Shown here: positions 19,747 through 28,794 of the stretch, one piece after another
Position numbering within the stretch: position 1 is the stretch's first letter
How the letters are laid out: the number at the start of each line of letters is the position of its first letter
Origin: Vibrio sp. RE86
GTDB taxonomy: Bacteria; Pseudomonadota; Gammaproteobacteria; Enterobacterales; Vibrionaceae
Reading direction: 5' to 3'
NCBI RefSeq assembly: GCF_013114545.1
Contig: NZ_VTXI01000026.1
Span: 1-60,238, forward strand
Length of the DNA: 60,238 bases
Notes under the pieces: model-generated
Databases searched by the model: none
What the model was told of the DNA's origin: nothing
Seen by the model: the letters and a program-made list of their open reading frames with translations, nothing else
Made by a program: the position numbers and the translations under genes

Positions 19747-21540
19747 TTAATCTTTGCCTACGTGAAGAATTGCTAAGAACGCTTCTTGAGGCAGCTCTAC
19801 GTTACCGATCTGCTTCATACGCTTCTTACCTTCTTTCTGCTTCTTCAGTAGCTTTTTCTTACGACTCACGTCACCACCGTAACACTTCGCGATTACGTTC
19901 TTACGCAGCTGTTTCACTGTTGAACGTGCGATGATGTGGTTACCGATCGCTGCCTGAATAGCAATGTCGAACATCTGACGAGGGATGAACTCTTTCATCT
20001 TCTCTACCAGCTGACGACCACGAGTCTGAGACTGATCTTTGTGTGTGATCATCGCTAGGGCATCAACCGTATCACCGTTAAGAAGTACATCCACACGAAC
20101 CATGTTTGAAGCTTCAAAACGTTGGAAGTTGTAGTCCAGTGATGCGTAACCACGAGAGGTAGACTTCAGACGGTCGAAGAAGTCTAGAACCACTTCTGCC
20201 ATCGGAATATCGTAAGTCACTGCAACTTGGTTACCGTGGTAAACCATATCAACCTGAACACCACGCTTCTCTACACATAGTGTGATTACGTTACCTAAGT
20301 AATCTGATGGCACAAGGATGTTACAACGAGCAATTGGCTCACGAATTTCTTCGATGTCATTAACCGCAGGAAGCTTCGCTGGGCTATCAACGTATAGAGT
20401 ATTACCGTTCGTTTCTTCAACTTCGTACACTACTGTTGGCGCAGTGGTGATCAGATCTAGGTCGTATTCACGCTCTAGACGTTCTTGGATGATCTCCATG
20501 TGCAGCATACCAAGGAAGCCACAACGGAAACCGAAGCCAAGTGCTGCTGAGTTTTCTGGCTCGTAGAATAGCGATGCGTCATTCAGACTTAGTTTACCCA
20601 GTGCATCACGGAAGCTTTCGTAGTCATCAGAAGATACAGGGAATAGACCCGCGTATACCTGAGGTTTTACTTTCTTAAAGCCTGGTAGCGCCACGTCACT
20701 GCCGTTTTTAGCCAGTGTTAGCGTATCACCTACTGGTGCGCCTAGGATGTCTTTAATACCACAAACAACCCAACCAACTTCACCAGTACGCAGAATATCT
20801 GTATCGACTTGCTTCGGTGTGAAGATACCAAGACGGTCTACCCCCCAAACCTGACCAGTACTCATTACTTTGATCTTGTCGTTCTTCTTAAGAACGCCGT
20901 TCTTAATTCGAACTAGAGAAACTACACCTAGGTAGTTATCGAACCATGAGTCAATGATCAATGCTTGTAGCGGCGCTTCTGGATCACCCTCTGGTGCTGG
21001 AATCGCAGACACAATGTTTTCTAGAACATCGTCAACACCGATACCAGTCTTCGCACTACAGCGCGTCGCTTCCATCGCGTCGATACCAACGATTTCTTCA
21101 ATTTCTTCTGATACACGTTCAGGATCGGCTGCAGGAAGGTCAATCTTGTTAAGGATTGGCACAACCTCAAGATCCATTTCGATCGCTGTGTAACAGTTAG
21201 CAAGAGTTTGAGCCTCTACACCCTGACCCGCATCAACAACCAGTAGTGCGCCTTCACAAGCCGCTAGAGAACGTGATACTTCGTAAGCGAAGTCAACGTG
21301 CCCTGGAGTGTCGATGAAGTTAAGCTGGTAAGTTTCACCATCTTTAGCCGTGTAGTTTAGAGTCACACTCTGTGATTTGATGGTGATACCACGCTCACGC
21401 TCTAGATCCATGGAGTCCAGAACCTGTGCGGCCATTTCACGGTCGCTCAATCCACCACATACTTGGATCAAACGGTCTGATAGGGTCGACTTACCATGGT
21501 CGATGTGGGCGATAATCGAAAAGTTACGAATGTGCTTCAT
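19747..21540 (-). CDS. lepA: Translation factor LepA (EF-4)
   Basis: Ribosome-associated GTPase related to EF-G, proposed to act in translation initiation or back-translocation and 30S biogenesis. The 597-residue protein has G1 AHIDHGKST, switch II DTPGHVDFAYEVSRSL, G4 NKIDLP, and the LepA-specific C-terminal domain (AKCYGGDVSRKKKLLKKQKE). Length is normal. It starts the lepA-lepB-rnc-era group. A 202-base gap with a palindromic repeat separates it from lepB. Confidence 0.98.
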   Translation of the reverse strand: MKHIRNFSIIAHIDHGKSTLSDRLIQVCGGLSDREMAAQVLDSMDLERERGITIKSQSVTLNYTAKDGETYQLNFIDTPGHVDFAYEVSRSLAACEGALLVVDAGQGVEAQTLANCYTAIEMDLEVVPILNKIDLPAADPERVSEEIEEIVGIDAMEATRCSAKTGIGVDDVLENIVSAIPAPEGDPEAPLQALIIDSWFDNYLGVVSLVRIKNGVLKKNDKIKVMSTGQVWGVDRLGIFTPKQVDTDILRTGEVGWVVCGIKDILGAPVGDTLTLAKNGSDVALPGFKKVKPQVYAGLFPVSSDDYESFRDALGKLSLNDASLFYEPENSAALGFGFRCGFLGMLHMEIIQERLEREYDLDLITTAPTVVYEVEETNGNTLYVDSPAKLPAVNDIEEIREPIARCNILVPSDYLGNVITLCVEKRGVQVDMVYHGNQVAVTYDIPMAEVVLDFFDRLKSTSRGYASLDYNFQRFEASNMVRVDVLLNGDTVDALAMITHKDQSQTRGRQLVEKMKEFIPRQMFDIAIQAAIGNHIIARSTVKQLRKNVIAKCYGGDVSRKKKLLKKQKEGKKRMKQIGNVELPQEAFLAILHVGKD

Positions 21541-21667
21541 GATTTGGTGTGACTAAACTCTTTTAAATAGGGACAAGAAAAACCGCTGCGATACTGGGTT
21601 TAAGCAGTGCTAGCGACGGCATTTCAATCAAGTTGGCAGATTCTACCCAATTTCTAGCCGCTTCGCA

Positions 21668-22138
21668 CTAGCTAATTGGTTCGCCCAATATCCTTAATAA
21701 TATGACCTGTTGAGAAGATTGCTGCTCTAATCTGGCGGAAAATCGCTTTGCAAGGTAGATACCAACCGCCGTAGCCAGTGCTGATATCAAGATGACACTG
21801 CCTTCGCCAAGATCAAATTGAGGAGCAATAAACCATTGGCCAACAAATGCACCAATGATCATGGCAAAGAGAGGAACGAGATACACAAGAGCCGCTGATT
21901 GCAACAAGCTCTTTTCTGGTAAACCAATTTCAACCACTTGACCTTCTTTGACCATTTTGTCTGTGAACAGATGCCAGTTGAGTGATTTATTGCCGACTGC
22001 TTTAGATACGATGCCTGTTCCACAGCTTTTTTGTGACGAACAGCTGCTGCAACTGGTTTGTTGCTCGCAGCTTAGTTCAACATCAAAACCGTTAGAGTGA
22101 GGCGTAACCTCAGACACGGTCGCTAATGCCGTCATCAT
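21668..22138 (-). CDS. rseC: SoxR-reducing/sigma-E modulator RseC
   Basis: Small inner-membrane protein of the rpoE operon; its E. coli relative modulates sigma-E mildly and acts with Rsx in resetting SoxR. The 156-residue protein has a cytoplasmic N-terminus with a cysteine cluster (CEQQTSCSSCSSQKSCG), probably a metal or Fe-S site, and two membrane segments (about 77-97 and 105-124). The start overlaps the rseB stop as ATGATG; either ATG (22138 or 22135) is possible. It is last in rpoE-rseA-rseB-rseC. Confidence 0.92.
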   Translation of the reverse strand: MMTALATVSEVTPHSNGFDVELSCEQQTSCSSCSSQKSCGTGIVSKAVGNKSLNWHLFTDKMVKEGQVVEIGLPEKSLLQSAALVYLVPLFAMIIGAFVGQWFIAPQFDLGEGSVILISALATAVGIYLAKRFSARLEQQSSQQVILLRILGEPIS

Positions 22139-23100
22139 TGGGTTTTGCTCTCGTTGTTAGTGAACTTGACCGACTGAGCGATACGCTTTGCGGTCGCTGG
22201 CGGGATATCACCTATCACAGAGATTTCGTGTTCACCGCGAACAAAACTGTGCAAGGTTCGACGCCCCTGACGCACCAATTGGCCTTTCAAAGAGAGGTTA
22301 TCGCTCTCGGAAATATAAACAGAGAAGCTGAATAGACCATCACTATACATTTGGCTCTCAACCATACGTTCAGTGTCATTCATTCGGTAGCGATTGAGCT
22401 CTTTTGGCTCAAAACCATTAGGTATCCAATCAACGGTCCAATACGCACTTTCGAGGCGACCTTTCGGTAATGATAAGACCTCTGGAAGTTTGACGTCATT
22501 CAAGCCACTTAAGATGGTCTCAATTTGGTCGTTCACTGTGTAAGAGATGGTTCGATATTGCTCTAGCACCTCTCCGTCACGGTCAACCAAGTCGGCACGC
22601 AAAGGCAGTTTGCTTTTTTCATCAACCCACAACACATAAGAGTATCGTTGCCCGTCTTTTGGCACTACGCGTAATACTTGGCAAGCCACACCAGCCTCGC
22701 GCGCTCGACCTACTTGAACGAAATCGTAGAAGTCATTCAGTTCATTGACATCAGAGTTGAGTAGCGGGATGGTTGGCGCCACCATATTGCCAGACTCTAT
22801 GGTAAAAGGCTCAACACCAGGCTCGATATAGCTGACTTCATCCCCACGGCGAATCACTTCACGTACGGGACCACTTAGATAGACAAGGTGGGCGAGCTGC
22901 TTTTCTCCCGACACAGCGTGTCGATACAGTAAAGGCTCGATACTGTTTTTCTTTATCAGTATGTAAGAAAGCTCATAATTTAGATGCTGACTTGCTTCGT
23001 TCATTTGAAACAACAAAGCCTCTGCAGCATTTTCTTCCGCAAAGGCCAGTGGAGTGTTCAAACTGAACAGTGTCAGCGCACTGATCAGAATTTTTTTCAT
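22135..23100 (-). CDS. rseB: Sigma-E regulatory protein RseB
   Basis: Periplasmic protein that binds the RseA periplasmic domain and shields it from DegS; lipopolysaccharide and envelope stress release it. The 321-residue protein has a signal peptide (about 1-21, ending FAEE), the large MucB/RseB N-terminal lipid-sensing domain and the smaller C-terminal domain (YWTVDWIPNGFEPKEL; FSVYISESD). The ATG at 23100 overlaps the rseA stop by 4 bases, so the two are probably made in step. Confidence 0.95.
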   Translation of the reverse strand: MKKILISALTLFSLNTPLAFAEENAAEALLFQMNEASQHLNYELSYILIKKNSIEPLLYRHAVSGEKQLAHLVYLSGPVREVIRRGDEVSYIEPGVEPFTIESGNMVAPTIPLLNSDVNELNDFYDFVQVGRAREAGVACQVLRVVPKDGQRYSYVLWVDEKSKLPLRADLVDRDGEVLEQYRTISYTVNDQIETILSGLNDVKLPEVLSLPKGRLESAYWTVDWIPNGFEPKELNRYRMNDTERMVESQMYSDGLFSFSVYISESDNLSLKGQLVRQGRRTLHSFVRGEHEISVIGDIPPATAKRIAQSVKFTNNESKTQ

Positions 23101-23711
23101 TCAACTACCGTTTCAGGATTATCGCTATGCTCGATCGTGTTTTCACTATTCAAGCGTAGTTGTAATTCGTAGTCGCGCAGCATTGCATTAATGCGACGGC
23201 GCTGTTCCTGTACGTTGGTCTCGCTTGCCTGTGGTTGTTCCACCGATGAACGAGTCAAACTTACTGGTTCAACACTTCCAGCAAAAGGAATGGTTTGAAG
23301 CACAGGCAAGACATCAGATTCTGGGGCTCCTGCATCAGTGCCACCATATTGTTGAACACCTAAGATCACGGCAAGTGACACACAGGCAGCCATCGCAACT
23401 TGGCCAAATTGATTTAACCAAGCTGGCAACTGGCGACGAGCTTGAGATGGCGTAGGCTGAGACTCGACATTGCGATGCTCATTCAACTGAGTCACTGTCG
23501 AGTGCGCTGGCTCATCTTCTAATGCTAATGCAACGCTTTCAGCAATGTTCCACTCCGGTTTTTCCGGCGCATCGCCACGCATTACATCACCAATTAAATG
23601 GTAATTTTGCCATGATTGCAGGCTTTCTTGGTCTTGCTCTAATTCTGAAATTAAAGCTTTATCAACCAACTCTCCGTCCATGAGTGCTGAAAGTTTCTCT
23701 TTGTCAGCCAT
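23097..23711 (-). CDS. rseA: Anti-sigma-E factor RseA
   Basis: Inner-membrane anti-sigma factor that holds sigma-E until DegS and RseP cut it during envelope stress. The 204-residue protein has a cytoplasmic sigma-binding region (MADKEKLSALMDGELVDKAL; NYHLIGDVMRGD), one membrane segment (about 104-120) and a periplasmic RseB-binding tail. I chose the ATG at 23711 because GGTGA stands 5-6 bases upstream and the family starts here. The frame stays open upstream into rpoE, and an ATG at 23723 is possible but less likely. It lies 25 bases after rpoE. Confidence 0.93.
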   Translation of the reverse strand: MADKEKLSALMDGELVDKALISELEQDQESLQSWQNYHLIGDVMRGDAPEKPEWNIAESVALALEDEPAHSTVTQLNEHRNVESQPTPSQARRQLPAWLNQFGQVAMAACVSLAVILGVQQYGGTDAGAPESDVLPVLQTIPFAGSVEPVSLTRSSVEQPQASETNVQEQRRRINAMLRDYELQLRLNSENTIEHSDNPETVVE

Positions 23712-23736
23712 TATTTTCACCATTAATGTTACTGGT

Positions 23737-24315
23737 CTAGCGTTGTAAAAGGGGTTGAATTTTTTTCTCAACCGCTTCACGAGCACGGAAGATACGTGAA
23801 CGTACCGTTCCCACAGGGCAATCCATAACCGCTGCTATTTCTTCGTAGCTTAAGCCATCGAGCTCGCGCAACGTCATTGCGGTTTTTAAATCATCAGGTA
23901 GTGCTTCTATCGCACTGAAAACAACACGTTTCAATTCGTTGGACAGCGTTAAGTTCTCAGGGTTCGATATTTCTTTTAATGCACTACCCGTTTCGTAATA
24001 TTCAGCATCTTCAGTATCCACATCTTGTGCAGGGGGCCTACGGCCTTGAGCGACAAGGTGGTTTTTTGCAGTATTAACAGCAATCCGATATAACCAAGTA
24101 TAGAAGGCACTTTCACCACGAAAGCTTGGTATCGCTCGGTACGCCTTAATAAATGCTTCTTGTGCTACATCGGGAACATCCCCAGGATTATTCACATAGC
24201 GAGAAATAAGGTTGCACACTTTGTTTTGGTACTTAGTCACCAACAAATTAAATGCTTGCTTATCCCCATTCTGAACTCGCTCAATTAATACTTGATCGGT
24301 CAGCTGCTCGTTCAT
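23737..24315 (-). CDS. rpoE: RNA polymerase sigma factor RpoE (sigma-E)
   Basis: Extracytoplasmic-function sigma factor for envelope stress (misfolded outer-membrane proteins). The 192-residue protein has sigma region 2 (LISRYVNNPGDVPDVAQEAF; FYTWLYRIAVNTAKNHL) and region 4 (LDGLSYEEIAAVMDCPVGT), nearly identical to E. coli RpoE. It heads rpoE-rseABC, so it is co-made with its own regulators. A candidate sigma-E promoter at 24415-24443 suggests the usual self-activation. RBS AGGAG stands about 12 bases upstream of the ATG. Confidence 0.98.
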   Translation of the reverse strand: MNEQLTDQVLIERVQNGDKQAFNLLVTKYQNKVCNLISRYVNNPGDVPDVAQEAFIKAYRAIPSFRGESAFYTWLYRIAVNTAKNHLVAQGRRPPAQDVDTEDAEYYETGSALKEISNPENLTLSNELKRVVFSAIEALPDDLKTAMTLRELDGLSYEEIAAVMDCPVGTVRSRIFRAREAVEKKIQPLLQR

Positions 24316-24719
24316 TCGAGCGGGTACTCCTATTGTTATTCGCTCCCATCTTTTTAGATATGAGCATTAATTATGCAAAATGTAGTATTGACACCACTGC
24401 TTACTTGAGCACTATTGTGACCTAGCAGATAAATATAAGTTCAATAAATCTTTAAACTATTTTTACAAAATGAAGCGCCAATCTACCTCTTAGTCGAATT
24501 GTGAGGATGAGTGTAGAGAAAAGCAATGGTATTTACGAAGAATTGCACTCAATGCAAAGCCACGCTCGCAATGATATTATAGTGGATTGACTTCCAAATT
24601 TCGTGAAGTCGCATTGGCAACTCAATGACAGATTTTGAGCGGGATCGCTCGGCTACCGATGTACGCCAGCCGTTTGGCATCTATATCGGTACAATTTAAC
24701 TCGGGAATTTAAAAGTTTT
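24316..24719. other. rpoE-nadB divergent intergenic region
   Basis: No gene is visible. The left part holds the rpoE leader and a candidate sigma-E promoter (24415-24443). The right part should hold the nadB promoter; TGATATTAT at 24572-24580 could be an extended -10, but no good -35 is present. No terminator or repeat is apparent. Confidence 0.5.
24415..24443 (-). promoter_or_regulatory. Candidate sigma-E promoter of rpoE
   Basis: On the minus strand TGAACTT is followed after 16 bases by TCACAA. The sigma-E consensus is GGAACTT, 15-16 bases, TCnnA. Spacing and -35 fit well and the -10 only partly. It lies about 100 bases ahead of the rpoE start codon, consistent with known autoregulation. 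Confidence 0.55.
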
Positions 24720-26333
24720 ATGAACGCAAACCGTGAACATCAGTGTGATGTGTTAGTGGTGGGTAGTGGCGCAGCAGGACTTTCACTAGCGTTACGTGTC
24801 GCAGAGTTCGGCAAGGTTATCGTACTCAGCAAAGGGCCACGCAGTGAAGGCGCAACCTTTTATGCACAAGGTGGTATCGCCGCCGTATTTGATGAATCAG
24901 ACAGCATCGAATCACATGTACAAGACACCCTAGTTGCTGGTGCAGGCATCTGTGAGCAAGAGACCGTTGAGTTTATCGCCAAGAACGCAAAAGAGTGTGT
25001 GCAGTGGTTAATCGATGGTGGTGTACCCTTTGATCGTGAAGAGAACGACACTGATGAAGCCCCTCGCTACCATCTGACTCGCGAAGGTGGTCATAGTCAT
25101 CGCCGCATTCTTCACGCCGCAGACGCGACGGGTATGGCAATGCAAACCTCATTGCAAGACAATGTTCATAATCACCCTAACATTACGGTTTTAGAGCGTC
25201 ATAATGCATTGGATCTCATCACAGAAGATAAAGTCGGTGGTGATAGCAACAAGATTGTCGGTGCTTACATTTGGAACCGTAATCAAGAGAACGTTGAGAC
25301 GGTTCGCGCTAAATTTGTGGTTCTTGCAACCGGTGGCGCTTCAAAAGTTTATCAGTACACTTCAAATCCAGACGTTTCGTCAGGTGACGGCATTGCAATG
25401 GCTTGGCGCGCAGGCTGTCGAGTAGCAAACTTAGAGTTTAATCAATTCCACCCTACTTGTTTGTATCACCCTGAAGCACGTAACTTCCTGCTGACCGAAG
25501 CACTTCGCGGTGAAGGCGCTTATCTGCGTCGTCCAGACGGCACACGCTTTATGCCGGACTTTGATGAGCGAGAAGAACTTGCACCTCGTGACGTCGTTGC
25601 TCGAGCGATCGATTTCGAGATGAAACGACTGGGCGCTGATTGCATGTACCTTGATATCAGCCATAAGCCCGCTGACTTTATTGAGAAGCACTTCCCTACA
25701 ATAAATTCTCGCCTACTCGATCTTGGTATCGACATGACTAAAGAGCCTATCCCTGTCGTACCTGCTGCGCACTATACCTGTGGTGGTGTCATGGTTGAAC
25801 AGACTGGTCAAACCGATTTGTCCCAGCTCTATGCGATCGGGGAAGTAAGCTATACAGGCCTGCACGGTGCAAATCGCATGGCATCAAACTCTTTGCTTGA
25901 ATGTGTGGTTTATGCGTGGGCAGCCGCGAACGATATCATCGCTAATCTTGATCAAGCTAGCTTGCCGCCAGAACTTCCAGCATGGGATGAAAGCCAAGTA
26001 AACTGTTCAGATGAAGAGGTCGTCATTCAGCATAACTGGCACGAATTACGTCTATTTATGTGGGACTACATGGGGATTGTACGTACCGACCGCCGTTTAG
26101 AGCGTGCGCTGCGCCGTATCCAACTCCTGCAACAGGAAACACTGGAGTACTACAGTAACTTCAGAGTATCGAATAACCTACTTGAGCTAAGAAACTTACT
26201 TCAAGTGGCTGAACTTATGGTGCGTTGCGCGATGGAGCGCAAAGAGAGCCGCGGTCTACACTATACGTTAGACTACCCTGAGCTTGCCGAAGAGAGTGGC
26301 CCTACAATTCTGGTACCTGAAAAACAAAAATAA
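24720..26333 (+). CDS. nadB: L-aspartate oxidase
   Basis: FAD enzyme that oxidises L-aspartate to iminoaspartate, the first step of de novo NAD synthesis; NadA uses the product. The 537-residue protein has the FAD-binding start DVLVVGSGAAGLSLAL, the succinate-dehydrogenase-type active-site region (REGGHSHRRILHAAD), HPTCLYHPEARNFLLTEALR, and the late FAD motif LHGANRMASNSLLECVV. Length is normal. It is divergent from rpoE and ends at the terminator at 26361-26382. No nadA is in the window. Confidence 0.97.
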   Translation: MNANREHQCDVLVVGSGAAGLSLALRVAEFGKVIVLSKGPRSEGATFYAQGGIAAVFDESDSIESHVQDTLVAGAGICEQETVEFIAKNAKECVQWLIDGGVPFDREENDTDEAPRYHLTREGGHSHRRILHAADATGMAMQTSLQDNVHNHPNITVLERHNALDLITEDKVGGDSNKIVGAYIWNRNQENVETVRAKFVVLATGGASKVYQYTSNPDVSSGDGIAMAWRAGCRVANLEFNQFHPTCLYHPEARNFLLTEALRGEGAYLRRPDGTRFMPDFDEREELAPRDVVARAIDFEMKRLGADCMYLDISHKPADFIEKHFPTINSRLLDLGIDMTKEPIPVVPAAHYTCGGVMVEQTGQTDLSQLYAIGEVSYTGLHGANRMASNSLLECVVYAWAAANDIIANLDQASLPPELPAWDESQVNCSDEEVVIQHNWHELRLFMWDYMGIVRTDRRLERALRRIQLLQQETLEYYSNFRVSNNLLELRNLLQVAELMVRCAMERKESRGLHYTLDYPELAEESGPTILVPEKQK

Positions 26334-26360
26334 CCTGTTTTCAAAGAGTCATTAAATAGA

Positions 26361-26382
26361 AGGAGCCTAGTGCTCCTTTTTT
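26361..26382 (+). terminator. Terminator of nadB, shared with the end of ygfX
   Basis: An AGGAGC / GCTCCT stem with a CTAGT loop is followed by six T. The converging ygfX gene ends inside the loop, its stop codon being at 26367-26369. Confidence 0.85.
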
Positions 26383-26765
26383 AACATCACGACTAAATGC
26401 CGGTAGCTTCTCTCAGAAAGACTATCACGCCATAAAATGGTGCGCCGATTATCTTGTCCAAAAATAATCAAACCAAAAGACATGGCAATAAACACCACTT
26501 TCTTTATCTCAATCGTCACTCCGTCGACTTGGTAGTGAGTAGGCGAGATAAAGGTGACATCACCACGCATGGGCTCAATGAACAACCCATCTTTCAAAGT
26601 GACCCGGGCGACAATCAATAAAGCAGGAAAAACGGCAGTAAGTGGCAAACTAGAAGCCACAATTAAACAACAGGCCAACATCATAAGAATAATGTTGGCC
26701 TGCAATGCATAGTATGAGTGAGAGAGGCTAAGCCTAACGGACTTTGCTGAGGTTATGGGCGACAA
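26367..26765 (-). CDS. ygfX: YgfX/CptA-type small membrane protein
   Basis: A 132-residue protein with two close membrane segments near the N-terminus (about 22-38 and 40-54) and a basic cytoplasmic tail. Position directly after sdhE and overall layout match YgfX (CptA, DUF1434), reported in E. coli as a membrane partner or toxin of SdhE (CptB), a role that has been disputed. The only start giving the full N-terminus is TTG at 26765, inside sdhE (32-base overlap); the next in-frame ATG is within the first membrane segment. The sequence is poorly conserved, so the call rests mainly on context and topology. Confidence 0.7.
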   Translation of the reverse strand: MSPITSAKSVRLSLSHSYYALQANIILMMLACCLIVASSLPLTAVFPALLIVARVTLKDGLFIEPMRGDVTFISPTHYQVDGVTIEIKKVVFIAMSFGLIIFGQDNRRTILWRDSLSERSYRHLVVMLKKEH

Positions 26766-26994
26766 TCTTATCTACCATTGAAGCATGACCTAGGTTTTCG
26801 CTGCGGCCGTGCCCCATAATCCAGGTGAAAAGGTCTGGATCATCACACTCAAGAAGTGACACAAAGTCACGTTGTTCGTTTTCTTTAAGGGCTTCAAAAC
26901 ATTCTTCGAAAAAAGGCATGATCACAACATCGAGCTCTAGCATTCCTCGGCGACATGCCCATTTGATACGCGCTTTTTCTTCTGCGGTATACAT
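26734..26994 (-). CDS. sdhE: FAD assembly factor SdhE
   Basis: Small soluble chaperone that promotes covalent attachment of FAD to SdhA of succinate dehydrogenase (also FrdA). The 86-residue protein has the RGxxE motif in CRRGMLELD near residue 16, which is needed for flavinylation, and the conserved acidic FVSLLECDDPDLFTWIMG. Length is normal. It is transcribed leftward with ygfX overlapping its 3' end, converging on nadB. Confidence 0.93.
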   Translation of the reverse strand: MYTAEEKARIKWACRRGMLELDVVIMPFFEECFEALKENEQRDFVSLLECDDPDLFTWIMGHGRSENLGHASMVDKIVAHNLSKVR

Positions 26995-27195
26995 TCTAAT
27001 TCCTCACCTTATCGGTTGATTTTGGCCGAGTGTAACAAGCAAATTCACCAACAACTAGTGCGCCAGTCACACTCCCGAGCAAGGTCTCGAATTTCCTTCT
27101 CAAGAGTCGAATCAATGACACACAACTCTAAAGGTTGTTTCTCGATAGCCATCAGCGATAACATACAGTCATCAAGACTTTATTAGGTAACGATC

Positions 27196-28164
27196 ATGGA
27201 TTGGCAGAACGACTTTACTCCTTTAAACCTCGCATCAACAGACGCGACACCTGAATTAGCGATTATCCACCTAACATCATGGGGCACGATCACCATGCAA
27301 GGTGATGACAAAAAATCCTACCTTCAAGGGCAAGTAACGTGTGATGTCGTAACATTGGATACTGAGTCATCAACCTTTGGTGCCCATTGTGATGCCAAGG
27401 GTAAGGTTTGGAGTGTATTCCGCCTATTTCACCACAATGGTGGCTACGCAATGTTTCAACCAAGCTCTGTGATTGAAAAAGAGCTCGCTGAACTCAAAAA
27501 ATACGCCATTTTCTCTAAAGTAGAGATCACTCAAGGCCAAGATATTGCTCTAGGGCTCATCGGTGAAAACGCAACGAGCGTCATTGATACTCTGTCAGAT
27601 CAAACAGGTGATGTGCGTGTTATTGATGGTGGCAGCGCAGTAAAAATTGATGAGCAACGTTGGCTTCTTTTGGTTTCTGCAGATCAAGCTGAAAAACTCC
27701 TGACCACTATTGATGCTGAAAAAGCCGATGAATCGCTGTGGACACTGAATGACATCAAAGCAGGTCTTCCACTATTGACGGCTGAGCAGCAAATTGAGCA
27801 CATCCCTCAAGCACTCAACGTGCAAGCAGTGGATGGTATTAGTTTTAGTAAAGGCTGCTATACCGGCCAAGAAACCGTAGCTCGCGCTAAGTATCGTGGT
27901 ATCAACAAGCGCGCACTTTTCATCGTGAAAGGACAAGCTGATTCAGAGATTGACCTTAATGCTGACATTGAACGCTCAGTGGGTGAAAACTGGCGCAGTG
28001 CGGGTAAGCTGCTAGCAAGCTATCGTTATAGTGATAACGTTGCGATCGGCATTGTTGTGTTACCAAATAACTTGGATTCAGACACCACTCTGCGACTAAA
28101 AGATCAGCCGGAACACTCATGGACATTTGAAGCACTGCCATACTCACTTGATGACGATGAATAA
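27196..28164 (+). CDS. ygfZ: Folate-binding tRNA-modifying factor YgfZ
   Basis: Folate-dependent protein of the GcvT fold that supports some Fe-S enzymes, such as MiaB, which methylthiolates tRNA. The 322-residue protein shows the family signature KGCYTGQE (in SFSKGCYTGQETVARAKY) with the key Cys, and DKKSYLQGQVTCDV near the N-terminus. The start ATG at 27196 is preceded by AGGTAACG. It is divergent from sdhE, the same arrangement as in E. coli, and overlaps the next gene. Confidence 0.95.
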   Translation: MDWQNDFTPLNLASTDATPELAIIHLTSWGTITMQGDDKKSYLQGQVTCDVVTLDTESSTFGAHCDAKGKVWSVFRLFHHNGGYAMFQPSSVIEKELAELKKYAIFSKVEITQGQDIALGLIGENATSVIDTLSDQTGDVRVIDGGSAVKIDEQRWLLLVSADQAEKLLTTIDAEKADESLWTLNDIKAGLPLLTAEQQIEHIPQALNVQAVDGISFSKGCYTGQETVARAKYRGINKRALFIVKGQADSEIDLNADIERSVGENWRSAGKLLASYRYSDNVAIGIVVLPNNLDSDTTLRLKDQPEHSWTFEALPYSLDDDE

Positions 28165-28633
28165 CGACTTTTCAACTCACATTACTCAGTATCTTGATGC
28201 GCAGCAGGTGCCTTTTCGCCTGCTGCCACACCAAAGAGCTGCAACAACGATTGAAGATGCTGCCGAGCAGCGTGGTATCCGCCCAGCCCAAATGGTGAAA
28301 TCCATTGTGCTTCGTGACATGAGCAATCGATACGCCATTGCCTGCGCCCCAGGAGATCAATCTGTTGATCCTAAAAAAGTACGAGCATTGCTAGATTGGC
28401 GTCGAATGACTTGTGTCTCAATGAGCGAAGTCGCCAGTCTGACGGGTTATCAGGTTGGAACCGTCGTGCCTTTACTGTTAAGAACGCCGATGGAGATCAT
28501 TTTTGATCAGCAGCTTCTATCAGAGCCTGAAGTCACGATCAGTAGCGGGTCAAACATGGCTGGAGTTGCACTCAATATTCAGGATCTTATCCAGCTCTGC
28601 CAACCAAAGATCGCAAGCATCTGTCGAAACTAA
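28151..28633 (+). CDS. YbaK/EbsC-family aminoacyl-tRNA deacylase-like protein
   Basis: About 160 residues with the YbaK/prolyl-tRNA-synthetase-editing fold: HQRAATTIEDAAEQRGIRPAQMVKSIVLRD near the start, and GYQVGTVVPLLLRTPMEIIFD and SSGSNMAGVAL towards the end. Family members clear mischarged tRNAs such as Cys-tRNA(Pro) or Ala-tRNA(Pro); which substrate is used here cannot be told. The start is uncertain: ATG at 28151 or 28157, both overlapping the end of ygfZ, suggesting coupled translation, while an ATG at 28127 lies deeper in ygfZ. No strong ribosome site is seen. Confidence 0.8.
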   Translation: MTMNNDFSTHITQYLDAQQVPFRLLPHQRAATTIEDAAEQRGIRPAQMVKSIVLRDMSNRYAIACAPGDQSVDPKKVRALLDWRRMTCVSMSEVASLTGYQVGTVVPLLLRTPMEIIFDQQLLSEPEVTISSGSNMAGVALNIQDLIQLCQPKIASICRN

Positions 28634-28760
28634 ACTTTAGATCTACCACCATAGAGTTAATCCGTTAGCTATTGATTGCAATCCATTACATTAAAGGTTT
28701 GATCAGTTTCGCATCATTAAACATGACTCATTAAATTGTTATTCATTTTTAAAGCATAAG

Positions 28761-28789
28761 TAGTCACTAAGTGTTTTTTGGGGTAATCT
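28761..28789 (+). promoter_or_regulatory. Possible promoter of the ncRNA candidate
   Basis: TAGTCA, 17 bases, then TAATCT. The -35 match is weak and the -10 moderate. It would start transcription near 28796, just ahead of the first hairpin. Confidence 0.35.
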
Positions 28790-28794
28790 AAACA

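Noticed and set aside
24552..24580. nadB promoter with an extended -10 (TGATATTAT)
   Set aside because: The -35 match is poor (ATGCAA) and the distance to nadB is long, so I did not list it as a separate feature.
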